NCBI RefSeq assembly: GCF_017349075.1
Contig: NZ_JAFMOF010000004.1
Location: 806,001 to 870,000, forward strand
Direction of reading: 5' to 3'
Source of the DNA: Streptomyces triculaminicus
Lineage (GTDB): Bacteria > Actinomycetota > Actinomycetes > Streptomycetales > Streptomycetaceae
Length of the DNA stretch: 64,000 nucleotides
Part shown: positions 12,930-51,500 of the stretch, one piece after another
Position numbering within the stretch: the first letter of the stretch is position 1
Layout: each line of letters begins with the position of its first letter
The notes under the pieces: generated by a model
The model's input: the letters and a program-made list of their open reading frames with translations, nothing else
The model's database searches: none
What the model was told of the DNA's origin: nothing
Position numbers and translations under genes: made by a program

Positions 12930-14126
12930 CTACCTGTACAGCCGAATAGGGAGCTCCTTCAGGGTGCGCAGGTTGAAGTGCGGGTGGTAGAGGGGGGTGT
13001 CGGTGGCCAGTTCTATGCGGCTGTAGCGCTTCAGCAGTTCGGAGAAGAGCACGCCGACCTCCAGCAGGGCCAGGTGCTTGCCCATGCACTGGTGCGGGCC
13101 CGCGCTGAAGGCGAGGGACTTGACCCCGCGGCGGCCGAGGTCGAGCCGGTCGGGGTCGGGGTAGCGCTCCGGGTCCCGGCCGGCGGACTCGAAGGCGACG
13201 AACGCGGCGTCGCCGGCCGGGATGACCTTGTCGCCGAACTTCATGTCCTCGGTGAGGATACGGGCCACGTAGCGGGCGGACGGGTGGAAGCGCGAGAGCT
13301 CCTCGACGGCCGTGGGCATGAGGGAGGGATCGTCGCGCAGGGCCTGCAGCGCTTCCGGGCGCTGGAGGAGGGCCAGCAGTCCGTTACCGATGAGGTTGGA
13401 GGTGGTCTCGTACCCCGCGTTGTACAGAAGTGCGGCATTCGCGGCGATTTCGTCGTCCGAATAGTTTTCGTCGCAGTGGAGCATCATCGAGACGAGCGTG
13501 CTGGTGGGAGGCTCGTTGCGGGCCTTCTCGATCAGCTTGTAGAGATAGGCGCGGGCCTTGGGCTCGGCCTTGTTCATCGCGATCAGGTCCCGCGGCGGGA
13601 TCGAGCGGTTGATCATCTGACCGACGGGTTCGGTCACACTGCGGAAGAAGTCACGGTCCTCGGGCGGGATGTCCATCAGTTCGCTGACGACGGTCACCGG
13701 CAGTGGCAGGGCCAGGGCGCTCATCGCGTCGATCTCCCCGCCGTCGGGGCCGATGCCGTCGAGGAGGTCGTCCACGATCTGCGGGATGCGGGTGCGGAGT
13801 CGGTCCAGCATCCGGGGCGTGAAGAGCTTGCCGACGCCGCGGCGCAGCCGGCGGTGGGCGTCGCCGTCCTTCATCAGCATCCAGTGGTCCGCGGACTTCA
13901 TGACCGGACTGGTGGGGCCACCCCGAGTCGACGCCCACTGGGTGTTGGACGGAAAGTCGCTGGACGTGTCGGAACTGCGCAGGAGCGCGTCGGCATCGTC
14001 GTAGTTGAAAAGCATCCAGTACCCGTAAGGGGTCCAGTGGACGGGGTCCTCACGCCGAAATCGCCCGTAGTATTCCAGATAGTTGGTTTCCAACTGGGGG
14101 TGGGTGAAGTCAAAGTATTCCGTCAT
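12930..14126 (-). CDS. Cytochrome P450 monooxygenase, tailoring
   Basis: This 398-residue soluble P450 of the bacterial CYP class has all core motifs: I-helix AGYETT (about 235-240), ExxR in EELSRFH (about 272-275), and the heme loop FSAGPHQCMG with Cys347 as ligand. The loop has Gln before the Cys and Pro where many have Ile or Val, an uncommon but acceptable variant. It probably hydroxylates or epoxidises the polyketide. No ferredoxin gene is nearby, so electrons must come from elsewhere. The ATG at 14126 lies inside the end of the glycosyltransferase gene (17-base overlap), so it is translationally coupled and is the last gene of the operon. Confidence 0.92.
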   Translation of the reverse strand: MTEYFDFTHPQLETNYLEYYGRFRREDPVHWTPYGYWMLFNYDDADALLRSSDTSSDFPSNTQWASTRGGPTSPVMKSADHWMLMKDGDAHRRLRRGVGKLFTPRMLDRLRTRIPQIVDDLLDGIGPDGGEIDAMSALALPLPVTVVSELMDIPPEDRDFFRSVTEPVGQMINRSIPPRDLIAMNKAEPKARAYLYKLIEKARNEPPTSTLVSMMLHCDENYSDDEIAANAALLYNAGYETTSNLIGNGLLALLQRPEALQALRDDPSLMPTAVEELSRFHPSARYVARILTEDMKFGDKVIPAGDAAFVAFESAGRDPERYPDPDRLDLGRRGVKSLAFSAGPHQCMGKHLALLEVGVLFSELLKRYSRIELATDTPLYHPHFNLRTLKELPIRLYR

Positions 14127-15396
14127 GCCGTCCCTGCCTACCGAATCCACGCGATGCGCGTGCCATATGACCTTCGAGTGCATCGGCGGCGGCCGTGTGG
14201 CCGCCGGCCTCCGCGATGTCCTGCTGCATTTTCGAAACACGTTTGCGTGTCATCTGGTCGGCTTTCACCTCGTCCACTGCGGCACGCAGCCGGTCCGGGC
14301 CGAGCGTGCCGGAGCGGATGACCCGGCCGAGGCCGAGTTCGGCCACCCGCTGCGCGTGTACCTCGTGCTCGGGCGTCGAGGGCACCAGGACCACGGGAGT
14401 CCCCATGGACAGGGCGCCGGTGATACTGCCGAGCCCGGCGTGCGAGACGAAGACCTCGGCATGGCGCAGCACGGCCAGCTGGGGCGCCCAGGTGTGCACC
14501 TCGACGTTGGGCGGCAGGGGGGCGAGGTCGGCGGGGGCGATGCCCTTGTGCACCGCCATGACGACGTGCCACGGGGTGTCACGGAACGTCTCGACACACA
14601 TCCGGAAGAACTCCGGGTTCCGGTGGACGCTGGTGCCCAGCGAGATCAGGACGACGGGGCTGCCGTCGGCGGGCGGGGTCCACTGCTCGGCCGCCGCCGC
14701 GCCTTCGAGGCAGGGGCCGACGAAGTGGTAGCGGGCGGCGTCGAAAGTGGCGCCGGCCGGCTGGAAGGAGCGGGTGTAGAAGACGAGGTTGAGGTCCTCC
14801 TCGCGACCGACGAGCTCCTCCACGGAGGTGTCGCTCTGGCCGTACTGGGCGAGGAGGTCGTTCAGTTCACGCAGGAAGTCCTGGAGGGCGGGGTGACCGG
14901 GGCGTGCCCGGCCCATCTTCGCGATCAGCTTGTCCAGCAGCTTGAAGTGCTTGTTGGAGGCGAGCGCCGGGAAGGTCTCGGCGGCGGGCACGTCCCAGGC
15001 GCGGGAGAGGACGCGGGCCACGTGGTAGAGCGTCAGGTCGTAGACGATCAGGTCGGGACGGCGCTCCCCCAGGTGCTCCTCCAGGGTGCGCAGGGCGCGC
15101 TTGCCCTCCTGGAGATAGAGGGAGGGCATCCGGGCGGTGTCGTCGGCGGTGACCATCTCGGAGAGGTCGACCTCGTCGAGGACGGAGGGGTAGCCGAGGA
15201 CGGTGGCGCCGGTGGCCGCGACCCGGTCCACGAGGTTGCAGCCGGTGACGTAGGTGACCTCGTGGCCGCGTCGTACCAGCTCGGCGGCGACGTCGAGGGT
15301 GGGGATCACGTGGCCGAGGCCGGAGTTGTTGAGGAAGACGACGTGACGGCGCGTCCCGTCGGGGCCGGTCGTGCCGGTGTCCGTGGTGTCGGTCAT
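14110..15396 (-). CDS. Macrolide-type GT1 glycosyltransferase (OleD/MGT-like)
   Basis: This 428-residue GT-B fold enzyme has NNSGLGHVIPTLDVAAEL near the N-terminus and the nucleotide-sugar box WAPQLAVLRHAEVFVSHAGLG followed by PSTPEHEVHAQRVAELGLG (about 295-350). The overall pattern is closest to the OleD/MGT group, which uses UDP-glucose to inactivate macrolides. It is less like the dTDP-sugar transferases that need a P450-like partner; none is present. It may attach the deoxysugar to the product, or glucosylate it for self-protection alongside the adjacent ABC exporter. The ATG at 15396 follows the permease stop by one base, and its end overlaps the P450 start. The tail after the box (RRASRGFGRQGRHDGIL region) is unremarkable. 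Confidence 0.85.
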   Translation of the reverse strand: MTDTTDTGTTGPDGTRRHVVFLNNSGLGHVIPTLDVAAELVRRGHEVTYVTGCNLVDRVAATGATVLGYPSVLDEVDLSEMVTADDTARMPSLYLQEGKRALRTLEEHLGERRPDLIVYDLTLYHVARVLSRAWDVPAAETFPALASNKHFKLLDKLIAKMGRARPGHPALQDFLRELNDLLAQYGQSDTSVEELVGREEDLNLVFYTRSFQPAGATFDAARYHFVGPCLEGAAAAEQWTPPADGSPVVLISLGTSVHRNPEFFRMCVETFRDTPWHVVMAVHKGIAPADLAPLPPNVEVHTWAPQLAVLRHAEVFVSHAGLGSITGALSMGTPVVLVPSTPEHEVHAQRVAELGLGRVIRSGTLGPDRLRAAVDEVKADQMTRKRVSKMQQDIAEAGGHTAAADALEGHMARASRGFGRQGRHDGIL

Positions 15397-15397
15397 G

Positions 15398-16132
15398 TCA
15401 GTGGAACCGTCGGCCCTCGTCGGCCCGGTAGGCACGGGCGGCCAGGACGGCGAAGACGGCCGTCCACACCAGGAGCATCACCATCGAGACCGGGTTGACC
15501 CTGTGGTCGCCCACGGCGGCCCACACCAGCTCGGCCGGGCCGCGGGCCGGGGTGAACGGGGCGATCGTGGCGATGAAGCCGGAGTCGGCGGCCGGGTCCG
15601 CGAAGTAGCCGCCGAGGTAGGCGAGCACCATGGGCATGATGGTGGCCAGCACGTGGACGGTGTAGGGGTTGACCGAGTACCCGATGGTGAGGGTCAGCAG
15701 GGCGAACGGCACGACGGCCAGACCCAGCGCCAGCAGACCGAGCAGCAGCCGGCCGAGGGGCAGGGTGGCCTCGGTGCCGAACGCCGCGATGGCGATCATC
15801 GGGAGGCTGCCCATGACGGCCAGCAGGAGGCTCAGGACGATCATGGCGGTCATCTTCGGCACCGGCCCGCCGGGCAGCGTACGGACGAATCCGCCCCACG
15901 GCCGCATCCGCGCGTCCGCGATGCCGTTGCCGTACTGCGCCGAGCAGAGGATGAGGACGGTGAACAGGCACATCGAGGCGGTGCTCATGACCACGGTGCT
16001 GGGGTCCTGCACGGCGGGCAGGACGTAGAGCAGCATGCCCACGGAGGGCAGGAAGAGCATGGCGACGTAGACCATCGGTACGCGCAGCGCCTGGACCAGC
16101 TCGAACTTGATGTTGACGACGATCGCTTGCAT
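15398..16132 (-). CDS. ABC-2 type transporter permease
   Basis: This 244-residue membrane protein has about six hydrophobic segments (for example VYVAMLFLPSVGMLLYVL, MIVLSLLLAVMGSLPMIAIAAF and LLLGLLALGLAVVPFALLTL), the plan of ABC-2 (DrrB-like) permeases. With the ATPase encoded just upstream in the operon it should form an exporter for the finished polyketide, giving self-resistance. The ATG at 16132 lies 56 bases after the ATPase stop. Its own stop precedes the glycosyltransferase ATG by one base, so export and glycosylation are co-expressed. Confidence 0.88.
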   Translation of the reverse strand: MQAIVVNIKFELVQALRVPMVYVAMLFLPSVGMLLYVLPAVQDPSTVVMSTASMCLFTVLILCSAQYGNGIADARMRPWGGFVRTLPGGPVPKMTAMIVLSLLLAVMGSLPMIAIAAFGTEATLPLGRLLLGLLALGLAVVPFALLTLTIGYSVNPYTVHVLATIMPMVLAYLGGYFADPAADSGFIATIAPFTPARGPAELVWAAVGDHRVNPVSMVMLLVWTAVFAVLAARAYRADEGRRFH

Positions 16133-16188
16133 GAGGGGGTCCCTAGGAAGATGGGGCGATCCGGGAGGGGGTCACACGGACGCGGGTG

Positions 16189-17112
16189 TCAGGCGGCTGT
16201 GGGGGCCGGGGCCTTGCTGGTGAGGGCCAGGAACGCGTCCTGGAGCGATCCCGACTGGACCTCCAGGTCGGTGAAAGCGACTCCGGACGCCACCAGTTCG
16301 CGTACGAGCTGGTCCGCGTCGGCGGTGACCATCCGGACCCGGTCGCCCTCACGCTCGACGCCCATCGCGCCGGCGAGGGGCGGCAGTTCGGAGGCGAGCA
16401 CGCTGACCCGGCGCAGTCCGCTGATGCGGCGCAGCGCCTCGACGCTGTCGTCGGCCACGCAGCGGCCGCGGTCCACGACGACGACGCGCTGCGCGAGCTG
16501 TTCGACCTCTTCCAGGTAGTGGCTGGTCAGCACGACGGTGCCGCCCGTGCCGTGGAACTCTTTGATCGCGTCCCAGAGCGTCTGCCGGCCCTCGACGTCC
16601 AGTCCGGTGGTCGGTTCGTCCAGGAAGACCAGGTCGGGGCGGCCGACGAAGGCCAGGGCGACGGCGAGGCGCCGCTTCTGACCGCCGGAGAGCCCGCCGG
16701 TCTGCTTGCGCACCAGCTCACCGAGGCCGAACCGGTCCAGGATCTCCCCGCGCTTGAAGGGATGGGGGTAATGCGCGGCGACGAAGTCGACGACCTCTCC
16801 GACCCGTGCCATGTCCGGAAGTCCGGTCTCCTGGGGGGTGACGCCCATGCGCAGGCGGGCCTTCATGTCGCGGGGGTCGCGGCCGAAGAGCTCGACGCGT
16901 CCCTCGGTGGGGTGCCGCAGCCCGACGAACATGTTGATCAGCGTGCTCTTGCCCGCTCCGTTGGGGCCCAGCAGGCCCAGGAGCTGGCCGGCCGGGATGT
17001 CCAGGTCCACCTGGTCGACGGCGGTCATGTCGCCGTAGCGGCGGGTGACGCCGACCGCGCGGGCGAGGAACTCGCCGTTGCCGACTGCCTCTTCGCGGAG
17101 TTCGTCTGTCAT
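16189..17112 (-). CDS. ABC transporter ATPase, DrrA-like
   Basis: This 307-residue nucleotide-binding protein has Walker A GPNGAGKST (about 48-56), the signature LSGGQKRR (about 140), Walker B LVFLDEPT followed by TGLD (about 158-169) and the switch His in VVLTSHYLEEVEQ. The C-terminal 80 residues match the extension of drug-exporter ATPases of the DrrA type. It partners the adjacent ABC-2 permease. Its ATG follows the TGA of the terminal PKS gene by a single base, so the exporter is transcribed and probably translated together with the last PKS protein, a common arrangement for self-resistance. Confidence 0.92.
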   Translation of the reverse strand: MTDELREEAVGNGEFLARAVGVTRRYGDMTAVDQVDLDIPAGQLLGLLGPNGAGKSTLINMFVGLRHPTEGRVELFGRDPRDMKARLRMGVTPQETGLPDMARVGEVVDFVAAHYPHPFKRGEILDRFGLGELVRKQTGGLSGGQKRRLAVALAFVGRPDLVFLDEPTTGLDVEGRQTLWDAIKEFHGTGGTVVLTSHYLEEVEQLAQRVVVVDRGRCVADDSVEALRRISGLRRVSVLASELPPLAGAMGVEREGDRVRMVTADADQLVRELVASGVAFTDLEVQSGSLQDAFLALTSKAPAPTAA

Positions 17113-17113
17113 G

Positions 17114-34749
<17,636 letters not shown>

Positions 34750-34800
34750 CGGAGCCTCCCCGGGTCTGCGCGCCGGGGGCGACGGCGGTCGACGACGTGT

Positions 34801-45554
<10,754 letters not shown>

Positions 45555-45555
<1 letters not shown>

Positions 45556-48500
45556 CACTGGACTCCCAGGTCTCGGTCCACGAATGCGAACAGTTCGTCG
45601 TTGGTGGCGGTACCGAGCCGGGCCAGGAGTTCCTCCTGGGCCCCCGGCCCGTCACCGGCGGCTTCCTTGCGCTGATTGGCCAGCAGCGTTTCCAGCCGCA
45701 TGACGATGCGCATCTTGGCGATGTCGTCGGCCGGCAGCGCGGTGAGCGCCGCTTCCAGCCGGTCCAGTTCGGCCGCGGTGGGCAGCTGCTCGCCGGCTGC
45801 CTCCGGGAGGAGTTCGGCCAGCAGGTGGCGTACCAGCGCGGCGGGGGTGGGCTGGTCGAAGACCAGCGTGGCGGGCAGTTTCAGGCCGGTGGCCCGGGAG
45901 AGCCGGTTGCGGAGCCCGACCGCCGTCAGCGAGTCGAAGCCGAAGCCGCGGAACGGCTGGTCGACGGTGATCGCCTCGCGATCGCCGTGGCCGAGGACCA
46001 GGGCGGCGTGGTCGCGGACCAGGTCGAGCAGTGCGCGTTCGCGCTCGGGCTCGGACAGGGCGGTGAGCCGTTGCCGGAACTCGGCCGCCGCGCCGTCCTG
46101 CGGGGCGGCCGCGGCATCCGGGGACGCCGTGTCGGTGAGGATGCGGCGGGCCTCGGGCAGGTCGGCGATGAGCGGGCTCGGGCGCATCGAGGTGAAGGCC
46201 GGGACGAACTGCTCCCAGTCGACCTCTGCGGCGGCCACGAACGTGTCGTCGTGGTCGAGTGCCCGCTGGAGGGCCAGCATCGCCGGCTGGGGGGTGATGA
46301 GCGGGACGCCCCGGCGCAGCATCGGTTCGACCTCGGCGGCGGGGACCATGCCGCCGCCGTCCCAGGGGCCCCAGGCCACGGAAAGGGCGGGGACGCCGTC
46401 GGCCCTGCGGTGCCGGGCAAGGGCGTCGAGGTAGGCGTTGCCCGCCGCGTAGGCGCCGTGGCGGCCGACTCCCCAGACTCCGGAGATGGAGGAGAAGTGG
46501 ACGACCGCGTCCAGCCGGCCGGGGTCCAGGAGCTCGTCCAGGTGCCGGGCGCCGGCCACCTTGGCGGCGGTGGCGTGCGCCAGTTCGGCGACGCTGGTGT
46601 CCTCGAGGCGGGTGAGCACTCCGGTGCCCGCGGTGTGCAGGACGGTGCGGAGGGTGACGCCGTCCTCGTCGAGTCGGGCGAGCATGGCCGCCACCGCTTC
46701 CCGGTCGGTCAGGTCGCAGGAGAGGACCGTCACCCGGGTGCCGAGGCCGGTGAGCTCGGCCGTCAGCTCGGCTGCTCCAGGGGCGAGCTCGCCGCGCCTG
46801 CTGACCAGGACGAGGTGTGCGGCGCCGTTCGAGGCCAGCCAGCGGGCGACGTGGCCGCCGATCGCTCCGGTGCCGCCGGTGATGAGGGTGGTGCCCTCGG
46901 GCCGCCAGGTGCGGACGGGCTCGGTGCCCTCGACCGAGGCCCGTACGAGCCTGCGGGCGAACAGCCCCGAGGGCCGGACGGCGATCTGGTCCTCGGCGTC
47001 GGAGCGGGCGAGCACCCCGGCGAGGGCGGCCGTCGCCGTGGCGTCGGGGGTGGCGGGCAGGTCGATCAGGCCGCCCCAGTGGCGGGGGTGTTCGAGGGCC
47101 GCGACCCGGCCGAGGCCCCAGGTCTGGGCCTGGAGCGGTCCGGCGAGCGGGTCGGTGTCCGCGACGGACACCGCGCCGGTGGTGACGGACCACAGCGGGG
47201 CTTCGAGGCCGGTCTCCGTCACCGCCTGGAGCAGGGTCAGCGTTCCTGCCAGCCCGGCTGTCAGGGTGGGGTGTCCGGGGTGCGGGCTCTCGTCCGCGGG
47301 AAGCAGCGAGAGGATGCCGGCGACCGGTGCCCCGACGCCCTGGAGCTCCCGCAGCCGGGCCGTGAAGAACGCGGTGTCGGCGTCGGGGTGGGCGAGCAGG
47401 AGCTCGGGCTCCGCCAGGTGGTCCCGCAGGGCGGCGACGGTGCGCAGGACGAGGTCCGTGTCGGCGTGCGCCGCCGGTGCGACGACCAGCCAGCGTCCCG
47501 ACAGGACCGGTGAGGCGCTCGGTTCGATCGCCGTCCAGTGCTCGCGGTAGCGCCAGCGGTCGACGGCCGCCTTGTCGCTCACGCCCCGGTGCCACTCCGC
47601 GAGGGCGGGCAGCGCCTGGGTGAGGGAGTCCAGCTGGGCGTCGTCGGCGTGCGCCGCCAGCGTCCGGGCGAGTGCCTCCGCGTCCTGCTGGTCCACCGCC
47701 GTCCAGAACCGGTCCTGCTCGGCCGGTACGGGTGCGGCCGGGTCCGCGGCGGGGGCGAGGGCTTCGTCCTGGCGCGCCCAGTAGCGGGTGCGCTGGAAGG
47801 GGTACGTGGGCAGGGCGACGGTCCGGGCGCCGGTTCCGTCGAACATGCCCTCCCACTCGACCCGGGCCCCGCACACGTATGCCTCGGCCAGGCTGGTCAG
47901 CAGGCGTCGGCGGCCCGCGTCGTCGCGGCGCAGGGAGCCGATCACCTGGACACTGGAAAGGGCGCTGCCGACCGCGTCGATGGTCTCCTCGATCGCCGCG
48001 GTCAGCACGGGGTGCGGGCTGACCTCGATGAACAGGCGGTGGCCGTCGCGCAGCAGGGCGCGGGTGGCGTCCTCGAAGCGGACGGTCCGGCGCAGGTTGG
48101 TAAACCAGTAGTCGCCGTCCATGGTGGTGGTGTCGATGGGCTCGCCGGTGACGGTGGAGTAGCAGGGCACCTCGCCCGGGTGGGCGGTGATGCCCGCCAG
48201 GTCCTCGGCGAGCCGGGCCTGGAGGGCGTCGACCTGGGCGGAGTGGGAGGCGTAGTCGACGGGGATGAGCTTGGCGCGCACCCCGTCGGCGGTCAGGCGG
48301 GTGAGGAGGGCGTCGAGGGCGTCGGTGGTGCCGGAGACCACCACCGACCCGGGGCCGTTGACGGCGGCGACCGACAGGTGCGCGGCGTCCTCGGTGACGT
48401 ATCCCTCGGCCCGGGCGAGCGGCAGGGACACCGACATCATTCCGCCGTGTCCGGCGAGTGCGGCGATGGCCCGGCTGCGCAGGGCGACGACCTTCGCGCC

Positions 48501-51500
48501 GTCCTCGAGGGACAGTGCGCCGCTGACGACGGCCGCGGCGATCTCGCCCTGGGAGTGGCCGACGACGGCGTCCGGCTCGATGCCGTGCGAGCGCCAGACG
48601 GCGGCGAGGGAGACCATGACGGCGAACAGCAGCGGCTGGACGACGTCGACGCGGTCGAGTGCGGGCGCGCCGGGCGTCCCGCGCAGGACGTCGAGCGGGT
48701 CGAAGTCGACGTGGGCGGCGAGGGCGTCGGAGCACATCGCGAACCGCCGGCGGAACACCGCGGAGGAGTCGAGGAGTTCCAGGGCCATGCCGGCCCACTG
48801 CGAGCCCTGGCCGGGGAAGACGAACACGACCTTGCCGGCGCTGCCGCTGCCGGTGACGACGTTGGGTGCGGGCCGGTCCTGCGCGAGGTCCTCCAGTGCG
48901 TGCAGCAGCGCGTCCCGGTCGGCGTCGAGGAGCACGGCCCGGTGGGCGAGCCGGGAGCGGGTGGTGACCAGCGAGTGGCCGATGTCCGTGGGCTCGGCGT
49001 CCGGGTGGGCGAGGACGTGCCGGCGCAGCTCCAGCGCCTGGGCGCGCAGGGCCTGTTCGGAGCGGGCCGACAGGACCCACGGCACCAGGGCCGGGGCGGT
49101 CCTGGTGGTGGCGGGGCTGGTCTCGGGCTCGGGGGCCTGTTCCAGGATGGTGTGGGCGTTGGTGCCGCTCATACCGAACGAGGACACCGCGGCCCGGCGG
49201 ACGCGGCCGGTCTCGGGCCAGACCCGCTGCTCGGTCAGCAGTTCGACGGCGCCGGACGACCAGTCGGCGTGCGGCGACGGCGCGTCGACATGGAGCGTCC
49301 GGGGCAGGACACCGTGCCGCATGGCCTGCACCATTTTGATGACGCCCGCGACACCGGAAGCGGCCTGGGTGTGGCCGATGTTGGACTTGAGCGAGCCGAG
49401 CCACAGCGGCCGGTCCGCGTCGCGGTCCCGGCCGTACACCGACAGCAGGGCGCCGGCCTCGATCGGGTCACCGAGGGTGGTGCCGGTGCCGTGGCCCTCG
49501 ACGGCGTCCACGTCCGCGGGAGCGAGGCCGGCGGCGACGAGCGCCTGCCGGATCACCCGCTCCTGCGAGGGGCCGTTGGGGGCGGTGAGGCCCTGCGAGG
49601 CGCCGTCCTGGTTGACGGCGGAGCCTCGGATGACGGCGAGGACCTCGTGGCCGTTGCGCCGGGCGTCGGAGAGGCGCTCGACGAGGAGCACGGCGGCGCC
49701 CTCGCCCCAGCTGGTGCCGTCGGCGGCGGCGGCGAAGGACTTGCAGCGGCCGTCGGAGGCGAGGCCGTTCTGTTGGTCGAAGGCCGCGAAGACGGCCGGT
49801 GAGGGGATCACCGTGACGCCGCCCGCCATCGCCATGGAGCACTCCCCCGCCCGGATCGCCTGGACGGCCAGGTGCAGGGCGACCAGGGAGGAGGAACAGG
49901 CGGTGTCGACGGTGACGGCGGGGCCTTCGAGGCCGAGCGCGTAGGAGACGCGGCCGGAGATGACGCTGTTGGCGCTGCCGGTGAGAGCGTGGCCGAGCGA
50001 TTCGGCGGGGAGCTCGACGCCACCGGCGTAGGCGGAGTTGGAGGCGCCGACGAAGACGCCGATCCGGCTGCCGCGCACGGAGTCCGGCGGGGTGCCGTTG
50101 CGCTCCAGGACCTCCCAGCAGGCTTCGAGCATCATCCGCTGCTGCGGGTCCATGGCGAGGGCCTCGTGCGGGGAGATCCCGAAGAAGGCGGCGTCGAAGC
50201 CGGTGGCGTCGTAGACGAAGCCGCCCTCGCGGGCGTACCGGGCGCCGGAGCCGTCCAGGCCCCAGCCACGGTCGGTGGGGAAGGCGGAGATGGCGTCGGT
50301 GCCGGAGGCGACCAGGTCCCAGAGCGCTTCGGGGGAGACGGCGCCGCCGGGCAGCCGACAGCTCATGGCGACGATCGCGACGGGATCGTCGGAGACGACC
50401 GTTGTGGTCGGCGCGGCCTGCTCGGTGGGTACGTCGACGAGCCGGCCCAGCAGGTGGCGGCCGAGCGCCTCGCAGGTCGGGTAGTCGAAGACGAGCCCGG
50501 CGTGCAGCGGCAGGCCGGTGGCGGACGCGAGCCGTTCCTTGAGTTCGACCGCCGTGAGCGAGTCGATGCCGAGGTCCTTCAGCGGGCGGTCGAGTGCGAT
50601 GGCATCGGTGGAGCGGTAGCCGAGCACGGCCGCCGCCTCGGACCGTACGAGGTCGAGGAGGACGCCCGCGCGCCGGGCTGGGGGCAGGGAGGTCAGCCGC
50701 TCCGTCCAGGCGGCCGCGACGGTGTTCCGGCCGCCGCCCGTGGCGCCCGCGGGGCGGAGGACCTCGGCGGCCTCGGGTATCCCGCGGAGCAGGGGGGCGG
50801 GCCGGGAGGTGCTGAACACGGGTGCGAAGCGGGCCCAGTTGACGTGGGCGACGGTCAGGCAGGTCTCACGTGCGTCGAGGGCCTGGGCGAGGGCGGAGAT
50901 GCCCAGCTCGGGGTCCATCGGGGCGAGGCCGAACCGGGAGAGGTGCTCCTGGAGTTCGCTGTCGGCGGCCATGCCGCCGCCGCCCCACGGGCCCCAGGCG
51001 ACGGCCGTGGCCGGGCGGCCCTGGGCCCTGCGGCGCTCCGCGAGGGCGTCGAGGTGGGCGTTGGCGGCGGAGTACCCGGCGGCGCGGCCGTCGCCCCAGA
51101 TCCCGGCGATGGAGGAGAACATCACGAACGCGTCGAGCGGGGTGTCGGCCAGGAGGGCGTCGAGGTTCTCGGCGCCGTCGACCTTGCTGCGGACGACGTC
51201 CCCGAGTTCGGCCACGCTGATCTCGGACGGCGCACCGGACTCCGCGATGCCCGCCGCGTGGAACACGGCCGTCACCGGGTGCTCCTCGAGGAGCGCGGCG
51301 AGCGCGGCGCGGTCGGCCACGTCGCAGGCAACAACGGTCGCCTCGGCGCCCGACGCCCGGAGTTCCGCGACGAGTTCGGCGGCGCCGGGGGTGTCCGGGC
51401 CTCGGCGGCCGGTGAGCACGAGGCTCCGGGCGCCGCGGGTGACGAGCCAGCGGGCGACGCGACCCCCGAGGGCGCCGGTGCCGCCGGTGATCAGGACGGT

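Noticed and set aside
14110..15396. Naming the glycosyltransferase as a deoxysugar transferase of the DesVII/EryCIII group
   Set aside because: Its sequence pattern is closer to OleD/MGT enzymes and no DesVIII-like partner gene is present, so only the broader family is called.
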